From assembly GCA_900112325.1 (NCBI GenBank), contig FOLJ01000002.1, positions 310,001 to 374,000 on the forward strand: a DNA stretch of 64,000 nt. Reading direction: 5' to 3'. The notes beneath the pieces were generated by a model, which made no database searches, was not told the DNA's origin, and saw nothing but the letters and a program-made list of their open reading frames with translations. Numbering within the stretch: the first letter of the stretch is position 1; each line of letters opens with the position of its first letter. A program made the translations under genes and the position numbers. Shown here piece by piece: positions 1 to 8,480 of the stretch. Origin of the DNA: Micromonospora sediminimaris (lineage in GTDB: Bacteria; Actinomycetota; Actinomycetes; Mycobacteriales; Micromonosporaceae).

Positions 1-258
1 GGCCACGACCTCCGCACCGAGCTGGTCGATGACGTAGTGATACGGATACGAGCCGCCGTCGGCGCGCTGCGGCCGGAACCGCCCCACCAACCGCAACCGG
101 TACAACGTCAACAACCGGCGCTGACAGAAATCCAGCGAAGGGAACAGGGCATGCGCGATCTGGAACGAGGTCAACACCCCGTGGTCGTACAGCCAGCCCA
201 GCAACACCCGATCACGGGCGGTCAACTGCGACTGGACCCGCAGAACCGGATCATCCAT
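1..258 (-). CDS. Replication-relaxation family protein, N-terminal part, cut by window edge
   Basis: An open frame starts at ATG 258 and runs off the left edge, giving the first 86 residues. The start is supported by AGGAGG nine bases upstream. The segment LTARDRVLLGWLYDHG, then FQIAHALFPSLDFCQRRL, is the winged-helix N-terminus typical of the replication-relaxation family, which actinobacterial integrative conjugative elements and plasmids carry near FtsK/TraB-type transfer genes. The family is thought to act in DNA relaxation or replication initiation of the element; that role is family knowledge only. Its presence suggests that an integrated mobile element continues to the left of the window. 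Identity is confident at family level; the length cannot be judged. Confidence 0.8.
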   Translation of the reverse strand, partial: MDDPVLRVQSQLTARDRVLLGWLYDHGVLTSFQIAHALFPSLDFCQRRLLTLYRLRLVGRFRPQRADGGSYPYHYVIDQLGAEVVA

Positions 259-1360
259 CCACCATCACCTCCTTCTCCGATACGTGTGTGGTCTCCCCAG
301 GGGAGAGACCCGAGACCAGCAGGGGTCTCTCGCAGGACAGCCAGCCCATCACTGACAGACCGGCTGACCTGCGATGTGAGGACGAATCGTTGGTCCGTCC
401 GGGGGTCCGGTCGAAGACCGACACCAACCCGGACGGCAAGCCCGACCCCCGAACGGGGGCCAAGCCGAGAACTGTCACCACCACCGGCTACAGCGGTGGT
501 CGAAAGCATGGGAAACAACAACGGAACTCCTTGTCGAGAAGGTCACCGACGCCGACCAAGCACGGCATCGGGTGGAAACACGGGGATCGCCCGACAGACG
601 CCCAGCAGCGGACGAGGGGCACCGGCAGCGGCAGCCCTCCCAGACCCGGAGGTCAGAGTGGGCGAGCGCTGCCACCACTGTGGAGTTGTCAAGAGACAAG
701 CCGCCCCAGGGGGCGAGTAGACGGGTACGCCACGGAGCCGCGCCGAGTGACCCTGACAGCGACGCACGGAAGGCGTACATCAGCGAGAAGTGCGTTCAGA
801 CCGATCAGATCCGGGCCTGGGCCTCGCGCGAGGCGTAAACAGGGGCGGCGCCGAACCCGGCAGCCACCAACGGGGAGGCCGCGGCGGCGCACCGGCTCAA
901 CCAGCCGGGAAAAGATCCTTCATGGCGGTCCCCCTGTCACTCAGAACCCCTTTGACCGCCCACCCAGTCCTGACCCTCGAACGACAGGCGACGCTCCGAA
1001 GGAGCGCCACCACATCGGCCGAACGAACCCGGCAGGCAGACCGTCAAACGGTCGCGTGCATCCCAGTACGCCTCCACCAGCAGCGCCCTGTCAACCAGAT
1101 ACACCAGCAGTCGATCATGACGGAGCCGGACCCAGCAGGACCCGTCAGCACGGGCTGACCCGCATTGGTCTACGCCAGCACAAATTCCCCGCGATAACAG
1201 GTGAAAAAAGCTTGAAGGGCAGTGGCCCGTATCTCATGATTTGCGATGTATCCCCCGCCGGCCCTTGCGCTTGGAGCGAAGCTGAGGGCCACCGCACTAC
1301 GGTCGCCGGACCCGCTCGATCCAGGCGAAACACGCGAGGCGAGGCCGTAGGGTCGGTCGC
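259..1360. other. Stretch of about 1.1 kb without a credible gene
   Basis: Long open frames exist on both strands, but they are low-complexity Arg/Pro/Thr/Gly-rich strings with no family resemblance, as expected by chance at this GC content. Besides the hairpin cluster at 290-331 there is a short CCCCC-GAAC-GGGGG hairpin near 446-459. It may hold the promoter and control region of the element whose gene starts at 258. Confidence 0.5.
290..331. repeat. Inverted-repeat cluster upstream of the replication-relaxation gene
   Basis: GAGAGACCC at 303-311 is matched by its exact reverse complement GGGTCTCTC at 323-331, and a related GGTCTCCCC lies at 290-298. The three GTCTC/GAGAC units could fold as alternative hairpins or serve as a repressor site about 30-70 bases upstream of the start at 258. 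No function is proven. Confidence 0.4.
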
Positions 1361-1858
1361 GTGACCGAGACACAGACCGAACCTGATCTTTCGTACATTG
1401 CCAACGTGACGCGCGTCCGCGCGGCCGCCGGCATCGTCTTGCGTGACGAGGCCGGTCGGGTGTTGGTGGTCCACCCGACCTACAAGGACGTGTGGGAGAT
1501 CCCCGGCGGGACAGTGGAACCGGACGAGTCCCCGGCGGACGCATGCGCCCGCGAGGTCAGGGAGGAACTGGGCCTGTCGGTGTCCGCAGGAGCGCTGCTG
1601 TGCGTCGACTGGGTGCCGGCCAGCCCACCGTGGGACGGCGGACTCATGTTCGTATTCGACGGCGGGGTCCTCGCGCCGGACCAGATCGCGACGATCCGCC
1701 TGTGCCCCGACGAGCTGGACCGGTACGACTTCATCGAGCCGGAACGCCTCGACCAGGTGTTGATTCCTCGGTTGGCTCGGCGGGTTGCCGCAGCGGTCGC
1801 CGCCATCGGGCATGGCGGTGTCTACCTTGAGGATGGAGTCGCGACCTCAAGCAGGTGA
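1361..1858 (+). CDS. NUDIX hydrolase
   Basis: 165 residues from GTG 1361. The Nudix box is complete: GGTVEPDESPADACAREV then REELGL, with the glycine, REXXEE core and hydrophobic position all present, around residues 49-72. The enzyme should hydrolyse a nucleoside diphosphate linked to another group; the substrate cannot be told. The N-terminus is a normal Nudix beta-strand entry (RAAAGIVLRDEAGRVLVV). The gene lies tail-to-tail with the Gfo/Idh gene and overlaps its 3' end by 37 bases, so it is not part of that operon. The ribosome binding site is weak, so the start is uncertain by a few codons. Confidence 0.85.
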   Translation: MTETQTEPDLSYIANVTRVRAAAGIVLRDEAGRVLVVHPTYKDVWEIPGGTVEPDESPADACAREVREELGLSVSAGALLCVDWVPASPPWDGGLMFVFDGGVLAPDQIATIRLCPDELDRYDFIEPERLDQVLIPRLARRVAAAVAAIGHGGVYLEDGVATSSR

Positions 1859-2886
1859 TCGGCCGCACTGAATCGTGGACGCGGTGCGCGCGGCAGGTCA
1901 GGCGTGGCGGAGCTACCGGTTGCTGCCGAATTCAGAACGGCCTCGGCGGCGGCGATGGTCGCGACGGCCTGCCGCAGGGTCACGATCGGTGCGTCCCGGC
2001 CGAGGATGGCGTTGCGGAAGGCTTCGTGTTCCCTGAGCAGGGGTTCTCGTTTCGGGATCGCGTATCGGGTGATGGCTCCTTCGCTGACACCTCTGAACAC
2101 TTCGGCGGCGGCCCATTCGGTTGGCGCTGAGCCGTTGGCGTAGAAGGTGAGATCACCGTGGACGGTGTCGGCTGCGAGGCAGCCGTGAGCGCCGGTGACG
2201 ATGGTGATGCGTTCCTTGAGTGGGGATAGCCAGTTGACGATGTGGTTAGTGAGGGTGCCGTCACTGAGTTCGCCGAGGATGACGGCGAGGTCTTCGGCGA
2301 TCCGGCCACTGCGGGCCATGGTTCGGGCTGCGACTGAGACCAGCGGCATTCCGGTGACCCAGGTGGTGATGTCCAGGTCGTGGGTGGCGAGGTCGAGTAC
2401 GACGCCGACGTCGCGGATCCGGGGCGGGTAGGGCCCTTGGCGCCGGGTGGTGATCTGGTAGAGGTCGCCGAGGGCCCCGTCGGCGAGTCGGAGCCGCATG
2501 GCTTCCAGTGCGGGGTTGTACCGCTCGGTGTGGCCTACGGCTCCGATCAGTCCGGCGGTGTCGAACGCTTCAGCGAGGGCTCGTGCGGTGGTCAGGTCCG
2601 GGGCAAGGGGTTTCTCGATCAGCGCCGGTACGCCAGCCTCGGCGAGTTTGTAGCCGATGGCCGCGTGGTGGGCGGTGGGCACGGCGACGACGCAGTAGTC
2701 GAGCCGATGCGTGAGGAGCTGCTCCAGATCGGCGGCAAGGGCGACACCTCGGGTGGCCTGGTGCTGGTCTCCGCGAGGGTCGGTCGCGGCGACGAGCTCG
2801 ACGCCGGGGAGCTGGCTGAGGACGCGGGCATGGTTGCGACCCATCATGCCCAGGCCGACGAGTCCGGCTCGCAGCGGCGCGCTCAT
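1822..2886 (-). CDS. Gfo/Idh/MocA oxidoreductase, probable nucleotide-sugar 3-dehydrogenase
   Basis: 354 residues. An N-terminal Rossmann fold with GLGMMGRNHARV (residues 11-22), EKP at 91-93 and GHTERYNP at 118-125 followed by a DLATHD segment with His169 mark the Gfo/Idh/MocA family. The GHxERxNP variant is seen in enzymes that oxidise C3 of UDP-N-acetylglucosamine or its uronic acid (GnnA-like and methanogen enzymes). The start ATG overlaps the stop of the upstream aminotransferase as ATGA, so translation is coupled. With the adjacent aminotransferase and the acetyltransferase at 5342-5959 it likely makes a 3-keto sugar for amination. The exact substrate is inferred from this triad. Confidence 0.85.
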   Translation of the reverse strand: MSAPLRAGLVGLGMMGRNHARVLSQLPGVELVAATDPRGDQHQATRGVALAADLEQLLTHRLDYCVVAVPTAHHAAIGYKLAEAGVPALIEKPLAPDLTTARALAEAFDTAGLIGAVGHTERYNPALEAMRLRLADGALGDLYQITTRRQGPYPPRIRDVGVVLDLATHDLDITTWVTGMPLVSVAARTMARSGRIAEDLAVILGELSDGTLTNHIVNWLSPLKERITIVTGAHGCLAADTVHGDLTFYANGSAPTEWAAAEVFRGVSEGAITRYAIPKREPLLREHEAFRNAILGRDAPIVTLRQAVATIAAAEAVLNSAATGSSATPDLPRAPRPRFSAADHLLEVATPSSR

Positions 2887-3944
2887 CGGCGCACCGCTGT
2901 CACGATTCGGGCTAGGTCGGACTGTGTGAGCTGCGGATGGACGGGCAGGGAAAGCACCTCGGCTGCCGCCTGTTCCGTGTGCTGGAGGTCGGCGGGTTGG
3001 CCGTAGGCCGGACTGCGATGCAGCGGCGTCGGATAGTGGATCCCGGTCTCGATCTGGGACTCGGCGAGTTGTTGCCGTAGTGCGTTCCGGTTGTGACTAC
3101 GAATGACGTACTGGTGGTAGGCGTGGACGGCGTCCGGCAGGACCGGCGGGGTGACAACGCCATGGAGCTGCTCGGTGAGTATGGCGGCGTGCGCTTGTCT
3201 GCGGACGGTCCACGACGGCAGTGACCGCAGTTGAACCCGGCCGACTGCGGCGCAGACGTCGGTCATCCGGCCGTTGAAGCCGATCAGCTCGTACTCGTAG
3301 CGGGAGGGCATGCCCTGGTTGCGCAGCAACCGTAGTCGTCTGGCCACTTGGTCATCGGCCGTGACCACCATGCCGCCTTCGATGGCGTGCATGTTCTTGG
3401 TGGGATAGAAGCTGAAGGCGGCGGCGTGACCGAACGCTCCTGCCGAGGTCCCGCCCAGTGCGGCGCCGACGGCTTGTGCGGCGTCTTCGATGACCGCGAG
3501 GCCGTGCTGGGCCGCGAGGGCGGTCAGGCGGTCCATCGCGGCGGGGTGGCCGAACAGGTGGACTGGGATGATGGCGGCGGTGCTGGATGTGATGGCTGCT
3601 GCTGTCGCGTCGGGGTCGAGGGTGAAGGTCTCCGGGTCGATGTCGGCGAAGATCGGTGTAGCGCCGGTGTGGGCGACAGCGTGCGCGGTAGCGCCGAAAG
3701 TGAAGGACGGCAGGATCACCTGGTCTCCGGGGCCGATGCCGTAGGCGCGTAGCGCAAGGTGCAGAGCGATGGTGCCGGAGCTGACCGCCACACAGTGTCG
3801 ACCGGCGACGAGGTCCGCGAACTCGGCTTCGAACGCGGCGACCTCGCTGCCTTGGACGAGTTGGCGGCTGCGCAGTACGCGGACGACGGCGTCGATCTCG
3901 GCGTCACCGACGTGCGGGTGGGCGAGTGTGATCGGACGCGTCAT
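2883..3944 (-). CDS. DegT/DnrJ/EryC1/StrS family PLP-dependent sugar aminotransferase
   Basis: 353 residues from ATG 3944, chosen because GAGGAGG lies five bases upstream; an upstream GTG at 3950 would overlap that site. The fold-type I aminotransferase shows SSGTIALHLAL, the PLP-contacting EDAAQAVGA (about residues 153-161) and the Schiff-base lysine in FSFYPTKNMHAIEGGM (Lys183). Family members transaminate keto-sugar nucleotides with glutamate. It is directly upstream of, and coupled to, the Gfo/Idh gene, the standard pairing for 3-amino-3-deoxy sugars (WbpE/WbpB, GnnB/GnnA). A gap of 60 bases separates it from the MurA-like gene upstream. Confidence 0.88.
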   Translation of the reverse strand: MTRPITLAHPHVGDAEIDAVVRVLRSRQLVQGSEVAAFEAEFADLVAGRHCVAVSSGTIALHLALRAYGIGPGDQVILPSFTFGATAHAVAHTGATPIFADIDPETFTLDPDATAAAITSSTAAIIPVHLFGHPAAMDRLTALAAQHGLAVIEDAAQAVGAALGGTSAGAFGHAAAFSFYPTKNMHAIEGGMVVTADDQVARRLRLLRNQGMPSRYEYELIGFNGRMTDVCAAVGRVQLRSLPSWTVRRQAHAAILTEQLHGVVTPPVLPDAVHAYHQYVIRSHNRNALRQQLAESQIETGIHYPTPLHRSPAYGQPADLQHTEQAAAEVLSLPVHPQLTQSDLARIVTAVRR

Positions 3945-4004
3945 GGTCACCTCCTCGGTTCTTGCGAGCGGCTCGGCACCGTCTGCGCCGCGGTGAGCCG
4001 GTCG

Positions 4005-5276
4005 TCAGATTTCATCGCGGGTGATGTCCGCGCCGAGGGCGGTGAACCGGCTGGCCAGGTCTGCGTGGCCTCGGTCGATCATGGTGCCGTTGCCGATGAC
4101 CGTTTCGCCGTCGGCGACAAGGCCGGCCAGCACGAGCCCGATGCCGGTCCGCAGGTCCTGGGCGATGACGTCGGCGCCGCGCAGCGGCTTGCCACCGTGC
4201 ACGACGGCCTTCTCGCCGTCGACGGTGAGGTCCGCGCCGAGCTTGGTCAGCTCATCTGCGAGGGCGTAGCGGGCGTCGTGGATGCGCTCGCGGAAGTAGC
4301 TCGCTCCGGGCGCCTGGGTGGCGAGGGCCATCAGCGGAGGCTGCAGGTCGGTGGCGAATCCGGGGTGGGTGTCGGTGATGACGTTGATCGGATGCAGTTG
4401 ACCGGGTCGGGTGACGTTGGTGACCGCTCCGGCGGCGCCGAGTTCAACGCCCATCTGGTGAAGTTTGTGGGCGGCGACTCCGAAGTGATCAAGCACGGTG
4501 CCGCCGACGAGGTTGATCGTGCCGCCGGTGATGGCCGCCGCGATGGCCAGCACCCCGGCGTCCATGCGGTCCGGCATGATCGTGTACTCGGTCGCGTTGA
4601 GCTCGTCGACCCCGTGGACGACGATGCGGCCGGTCCCCGCGCCGCTGATCTGGGCGCCCATGGCCGTGAGCATCGCGACTACGTCGAGGACCTCGGGTTC
4701 CAGGGCGGTGTTTTCGATGACGGTCCGGCCCGGGGTCAGAGCCGCAGCCATGATGAGGTTCTCGGTGCCGGTGTGTGAGGGGGTGTCGAGGTACAGGTCG
4801 GCGCCGCGAAGGTTGCCGGCCTTGATGCTGATCGTGGTGCCCTGTTCGTCGATGTGCGCGCCGAGGCGAGCCAGCCCTCGATAGTGGAAGTCGAGTCCTC
4901 GGGTGCCGAGGGCACAACCGCCGGCGCCCTCGAAGATGACCTCGCCGCGGCGGTGCAGCACCGGTGCGAGGAACAACACGCTGCCCCGGAACAGGCGGGT
5001 GAGATTGGCCGGTAGCCGTGAGCTGGTGATGTCGGTGGCGTCGATGACGAGCAGTCGGTCGTTCGGGTGGTATTCGACGTGGGCGCCGAGGAGCCGGGCG
5101 AGGTCGACGGCGCGCTGGACGTCGGTGATCGCGGGGACGTTACGCAGCACCGTCTGACCGCGTCGGGCAAGCAGCGCGGCGCCAATCATGGGCAGGGCGG
5201 CGTTCTTCGCGCCTTGGACGACGGCGGTGCCGTTGAGCGGCCCGGCCGGGCGGACACGGTAGCGGACTTCGGTCAT
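4005..5276 (-). CDS. MurA-family enolpyruvyltransferase (UDP-GlcNAc 1-carboxyvinyltransferase homologue)
   Basis: 423 residues from ATG 5276, supported by AAGGAG six bases upstream; the open frame extends further 5' but without family similarity. The protein aligns with MurA over its whole length: GAKNAALPM (Lys24, Asn25), the loop GAGGCALGTRGLDFH with catalytic-loop Cys121, FATDLQ with catalytic Asp310, and DLRTG with Arg376. MurA transfers enolpyruvate from PEP to the 3-OH of UDP-GlcNAc. Lying inside a sugar-modifying operon rather than a cell-wall cluster, this copy is either a biosynthetic enolpyruvyltransferase or a spare, possibly resistant, MurA. Retention of Cys121 argues against the Cys-to-Asp route to fosfomycin resistance. 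Confidence 0.88.
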   Translation of the reverse strand: MTEVRYRVRPAGPLNGTAVVQGAKNAALPMIGAALLARRGQTVLRNVPAITDVQRAVDLARLLGAHVEYHPNDRLLVIDATDITSSRLPANLTRLFRGSVLFLAPVLHRRGEVIFEGAGGCALGTRGLDFHYRGLARLGAHIDEQGTTISIKAGNLRGADLYLDTPSHTGTENLIMAAALTPGRTVIENTALEPEVLDVVAMLTAMGAQISGAGTGRIVVHGVDELNATEYTIMPDRMDAGVLAIAAAITGGTINLVGGTVLDHFGVAAHKLHQMGVELGAAGAVTNVTRPGQLHPINVITDTHPGFATDLQPPLMALATQAPGASYFRERIHDARYALADELTKLGADLTVDGEKAVVHGGKPLRGADVIAQDLRTGIGLVLAGLVADGETVIGNGTMIDRGHADLASRFTALGADITRDEI

Positions 5277-5341
5277 GTGACGCTCCTTCAACAGTGATCG
5301 AGATGGTGCTCGTGCGGGCAGTCGCCGGTGGTGTACGGCGG

Positions 5342-5959
5342 TCACGTGGCCAGGGACAAGCCGTACGGTCGTTGGTGGTAGAGCCGGCCGCAGGTGGGGC
5401 AGGTGAGGTTGTCGTTGAGGCGGTGTCCGCACATGCAGGACCAGCCGAGTTGCCGGGCTGGGTTGCCCATGACGAGCCCGTGGTCTGGCACGTCGTGCCC
5501 CACGACGCTGCCGATGCCGACCAGGGCGTACCGGCCGATGGTGACGCCTGGGGCGATGACCGAGTTGGCGCCGATGGTGGCGCCGTAGCGGATGGTCACC
5601 GGTTCCCGCCGCCAGTCATTGCGGCCTTTCAGGTGGCCGGAGGGGTTGACGGCTCGGGGTGCCGGGTCCTCCAGCAGGTAGACGCCAGGGGCGAGCATCA
5701 CGCCGTCTTCCAGGGTGGCTCCGAACACCCCGCACCCGTCCTGGATCTTGACCAGGTTGCCGATGACCGCTGCTGAGGCCACATGCACGCCCTTGCCGAG
5801 CACGCAGTCCTCGCCGATCCGGACGTCTGCGTCGACCTGGCTGTGATGCCAGATCCGGGTCCGCGCTCCGATGCGTGCCGCTGGGGCGACCTCCGCCGAC
5901 TCGGCGATGAACGGCGGGTCCGACGTACGACTCGTCGTCGGTGTTGGCTTCTCGGTCAT
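5342..5959 (-). CDS. Left-handed beta-helix sugar N-acetyltransferase (WbpD-like)
   Basis: 205 residues. Hexapeptide repeats run through most of the chain (VGVIGN-type turns; the segment GNLVKIQDGCGVFG, then LEDGVMLAPGVYLL and NPSGH). This order matches WbpD-type enzymes that N-acetylate the 3-amino group of UDP-GlcNAc3N(A) with acetyl-CoA. After the helix, a short tail carries four cysteines (CMC near 175-177 and CPTC near 187-190), a likely zinc site seen in some actinobacterial relatives. The start ATG overlaps the ACP stop as ATGA. The neighbouring aminotransferase and dehydrogenase complete the 3-acetamido sugar set. Confidence 0.87.
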   Translation of the reverse strand: MTEKPTPTTSRTSDPPFIAESAEVAPAARIGARTRIWHHSQVDADVRIGEDCVLGKGVHVASAAVIGNLVKIQDGCGVFGATLEDGVMLAPGVYLLEDPAPRAVNPSGHLKGRNDWRREPVTIRYGATIGANSVIAPGVTIGRYALVGIGSVVGHDVPDHGLVMGNPARQLGWSCMCGHRLNDNLTCPTCGRLYHQRPYGLSLAT

Positions 5960-6207
5960 GCCGAACGCTCCGAAGATGTCAGCAGCCGCTCCAAGTCGTC
6001 CACGGTCTGGACGCTGAGCAGTTCGTGGTCGGGTATGGGGCGGCCGGTGCGTTCCTCCAGCAGCACGGCGAGGGTGAGCCGGCCGAGGGAGTCCAGACCG
6101 AGATCGGACAGCCGCGTGGAGGCGATGATGGAGTCGGCGGCTCGGCCGCTGATCTCGCCGAGGATCTGTCGGGCCACGGTCTGCTGGTCCGTGGCCTGGA
6201 TGATCAT
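5956..6207 (-). CDS. Stand-alone acyl carrier protein
   Basis: 83 residues. LSDLGLDSLGRLTLAVLLEE carries the phosphopantetheine attachment Ser40 in the DSL motif, followed by the third-helix region TVDDLERLL. ATG overlaps the stop of the FAD oxidase frame upstream (ATGA), and its own stop overlaps the acetyltransferase start, so all three are translationally coupled. No ketosynthase, adenylation domain or acyltransferase is visible in the operon. The carrier may therefore hold an amino acid or small acyl group loaded by an enzyme encoded elsewhere, and the FAD oxidase is the most likely enzyme to act on it. That last step is inference. Confidence 0.88.
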   Translation of the reverse strand: MIIQATDQQTVARQILGEISGRAADSIIASTRLSDLGLDSLGRLTLAVLLEERTGRPIPDHELLSVQTVDDLERLLTSSERSA

Positions 6208-7615
6208 CGGATCCGTCCTGCGGCGTCGAGTAGCAGCGGCAGGCATTCGGCCATCGGCGCACGCTGCCAGAGCCTGCGCATGGCGACTGCCCTTGTTGAA
6301 CTGCCGGCGGCAATCTCGTGCAACGCCGCCGCCAGGAAGCGTTCCAGCAGCTCCTGCGTTCCGGGCGGGAGGCTGCCGCCTGGTTGGCACAGCATGTCCA
6401 CCAGGCCGCGACTCGCGCCGTCGATGAGGTCGTCGAGCGCCGGCAGGTCCATCGTCCGCTGCGGGCTGAAAGGGTGGGTGGAGGTGGAACTGGGAGCGGT
6501 GATCCCGTCGGCGACGATGGCGGCGGCTCGCGGCGCGAGTAGTACTCCGCACCGGTAGGTGCCGGTAGCAAGGTGGATCATCGGGTGTCTGGTGCGGCCA
6601 AACAGCGGCAGGTGATCGAGGGTGACCGGTCGGTGCCCGACACGGACCTCGATCAGTCCGGCGGAACGCAGGTCGGTGTTGAGCTCGGCGCTCGCGTCGT
6701 GGATCAAGGTGGCGACCTCGTCCAGGGTGGGAGGTTGGCCGTAGTCGGGTTCGGTGGAGAGCCGGTTCGTCGCACCCAGATAGATGGTGCCGTCGCCGCG
6801 CGGGACCATGTGGCTGCCACAGGCGAAGCCCCGGTTCGGGGTTCGCACGGCAGTGGGCAGCGAGAACGGAACGCGGGCCAGCAGCGACACGCCTCGCCCG
6901 GACCGCAGCGGTGGTGCGCCGACCTGCTCGGCGAGCTCTGGGGCGAGCAGACCCGTCGTCCCGGCCCCGGCAGCGAGCACCAGGTGAGCGGCCAGGACAC
7001 TGCTGCCATCAGCCGCGCCGACCGCCAGATGCTCGCCGCGCTCGTTGACTGTGCTCACGGTGGTGTTGAGCCACCGGCAGCGAGGATTGGCGTGCAGCAC
7101 CGCGGTCAGCGCCTCGACCAGGATCGTCGGGTCGACGCTGGCCTCATCCGGCAGCCAAAGCGCCTCGTGTGCCCGCACCTGCGGTGCCAGTCCTGGCACG
7201 GCGGCCGGCGACGCGAACTCGGCGCGGCATCCATGGGTCTCGGCGGCCTCTGCGATGGCCCGAAGGTTCGCAGCGTCGTCTGGCCCGTAGCCGTTGCCGA
7301 TCACCCATACGCCCGGGACAAGCCGTACCGCCTGTTTGCTGGCCGTGCCGACGCGGTCCAGCCAGGCCTCAAGCCGGTTCGGGCGACCAACCGTTCACCG
7401 ACTTCGAGGCTGACCCGCTGAGGATCATGGTTCGCTTCGACTTCGCTGAACACGGTGAGCATCGCCCCGGCGGCCCGCGATGCCTGCCCCGCGTGGTCGC
7501 CGGTCCGAGGCCCGACCACGGTGACGTCCAGGTCCCGGCTGAGCAACTCGAAGGCAGTAGCAAGCCCGAGCAGGCCGGAGCCGGCCACCACGACGTCAGT
7601 TACGAACTGGTTCAT
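6204..7615 (-). pseudogene. FAD-dependent oxidoreductase (DAO/ThiO-like), disrupted by a frameshift
   Basis: The N-terminal part starts at ATG 7615 (GTG 7624 is possible) and shows the FAD-binding fingerprint VVVAGSGLLGLATAFELL. It reads in frame to about 7374, where the homologous frame continues only after a -1 shift: ERLVARTGL is followed, in the other frame, by EAWLDRVGTASKQAVRL and VPGVWVIGNGYGPDDAANL. Without the shift the first frame ends at 7301. The C-terminal frame runs to 6204 and includes PRGDGTIYLGATNR and the GTYRCGVLLAPRAAAIVADGI flavin-domain end. The family oxidises amine or amino-acid C-N bonds (D-amino acid oxidase, glycine oxidase). One missing base near 7373-7376 explains it: real decay, a sequencing error or, less likely, recoding. 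Confidence 0.8.
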
Positions 7616-7616
7616 G

Positions 7617-8480
7617 TCACTCACCTGATCCGTCCTGGGAATCGATGCGGGTGGCGGCTAGGGTGTGCACCTCGAACCGGAGGCCACGGAACGCTGCTCG
7701 TTCGGCAGCCCGAAGCGGGTACAGCCGCGACAGCAGCACGTCGCGGTGTGCCGCATAGCGACGCAAGGGGATGTCCAGTTCGCAGACCTGCACCGTGCGG
7801 CACTCATATCCGTTGCGTTGCAACGTCCGGCGGGTGCGAGAGATGTCCGTCAGGGACGAATGCGTCAACAGCAGCGTCCCGCCCGGAGCAAGCAGCTCGT
7901 CGAGACGGGCGAGCAGGACGTCGTACAACGCCCGCCCGTCACTGCCACCGACCAACGCGGCCTCGATACCGTCGTCAGCGGCGTAGATCGGATCGTGCGG
8001 AAAATGCGGTGGGTTGCACACCACCAGGTCCCACGGTTCGACGACTGCCAACTCGGCGAGGTCCCCGACGATCGTCGCTACTTGTGCAGGCCGGATACCG
8101 TTGCGGGTCGCATTCTCGCGGGTCACGTCGGCGCATGCCGGGTTGACGTCCAGCGCGGTCACGTGTGCCGCGCCCGCCATGGCCAGCGCCACCGTGTACA
8201 GGCCGGAGCCGCACCCGACATCCAAGGCGCGGGCGCCCGACACGAGAAGGCCAGGGTCGGCGTTCAGAGCGCTCAGCAGCGTGAGCCCCACGTCGGTCGG
8301 AAAGAGGACGGGTCCCTCGTCCGACGTCTGAATCTCGACCCGCCGACCTCGCACCTCAACCTCGGCGGAAACCATGCCGCTGCGGATCGGCCCCACCTGG
8401 CACAGCGCATTTGCCGCGCCTGCCGGAATTCTCACCCGGACCGTCTGCGGCGGCGCATTGACGACGTCAGCGCTTCTCAT
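7617..8480 (-). CDS. Class I SAM-dependent methyltransferase with NPPH motif
   Basis: 287 residues from ATG 8480, preceded by GAGGAGG; longer 5' extensions of the frame are out-of-frame reading of the upstream gene. Motif I is ALDVGCGSGLYTVALA, and motif IV is NPPHFPHDP, the NPPY-type signature of enzymes that methylate planar amino groups (HemK/PrmC, N6-adenine, RsmC/RlmG types). An N-terminal beta-rich region precedes the fold. It overlaps the upstream gene by 14 bases and is separated from the FAD oxidase start by one base (TGACATG). In this context it probably N-methylates the operon product or an intermediate, but protein or nucleic-acid targets cannot be excluded. Confidence 0.82.
   Translation of the reverse strand: MRSADVVNAPPQTVRVRIPAGAANALCQVGPIRSGMVSAEVEVRGRRVEIQTSDEGPVLFPTDVGLTLLSALNADPGLLVSGARALDVGCGSGLYTVALAMAGAAHVTALDVNPACADVTRENATRNGIRPAQVATIVGDLAELAVVEPWDLVVCNPPHFPHDPIYAADDGIEAALVGGSDGRALYDVLLARLDELLAPGGTLLLTHSSLTDISRTRRTLQRNGYECRTVQVCELDIPLRRYAAHRDVLLSRLYPLRAAERAAFRGLRFEVHTLAATRIDSQDGSGE

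Noticed and set aside
288..1364. Plus-strand frame of 358 codons
   Set aside because: Low-complexity Arg/Thr/Pro-rich translation with no family features, covering hairpins and ending in the NUDIX start; typical chance frame at high GC.
7301..7304. Second start (GTG) making the FAD oxidase two proteins
   Set aside because: The first frame carries only the FAD-binding start and the second lacks it; residues bridging both are encoded in the shifted frame before the GTG.
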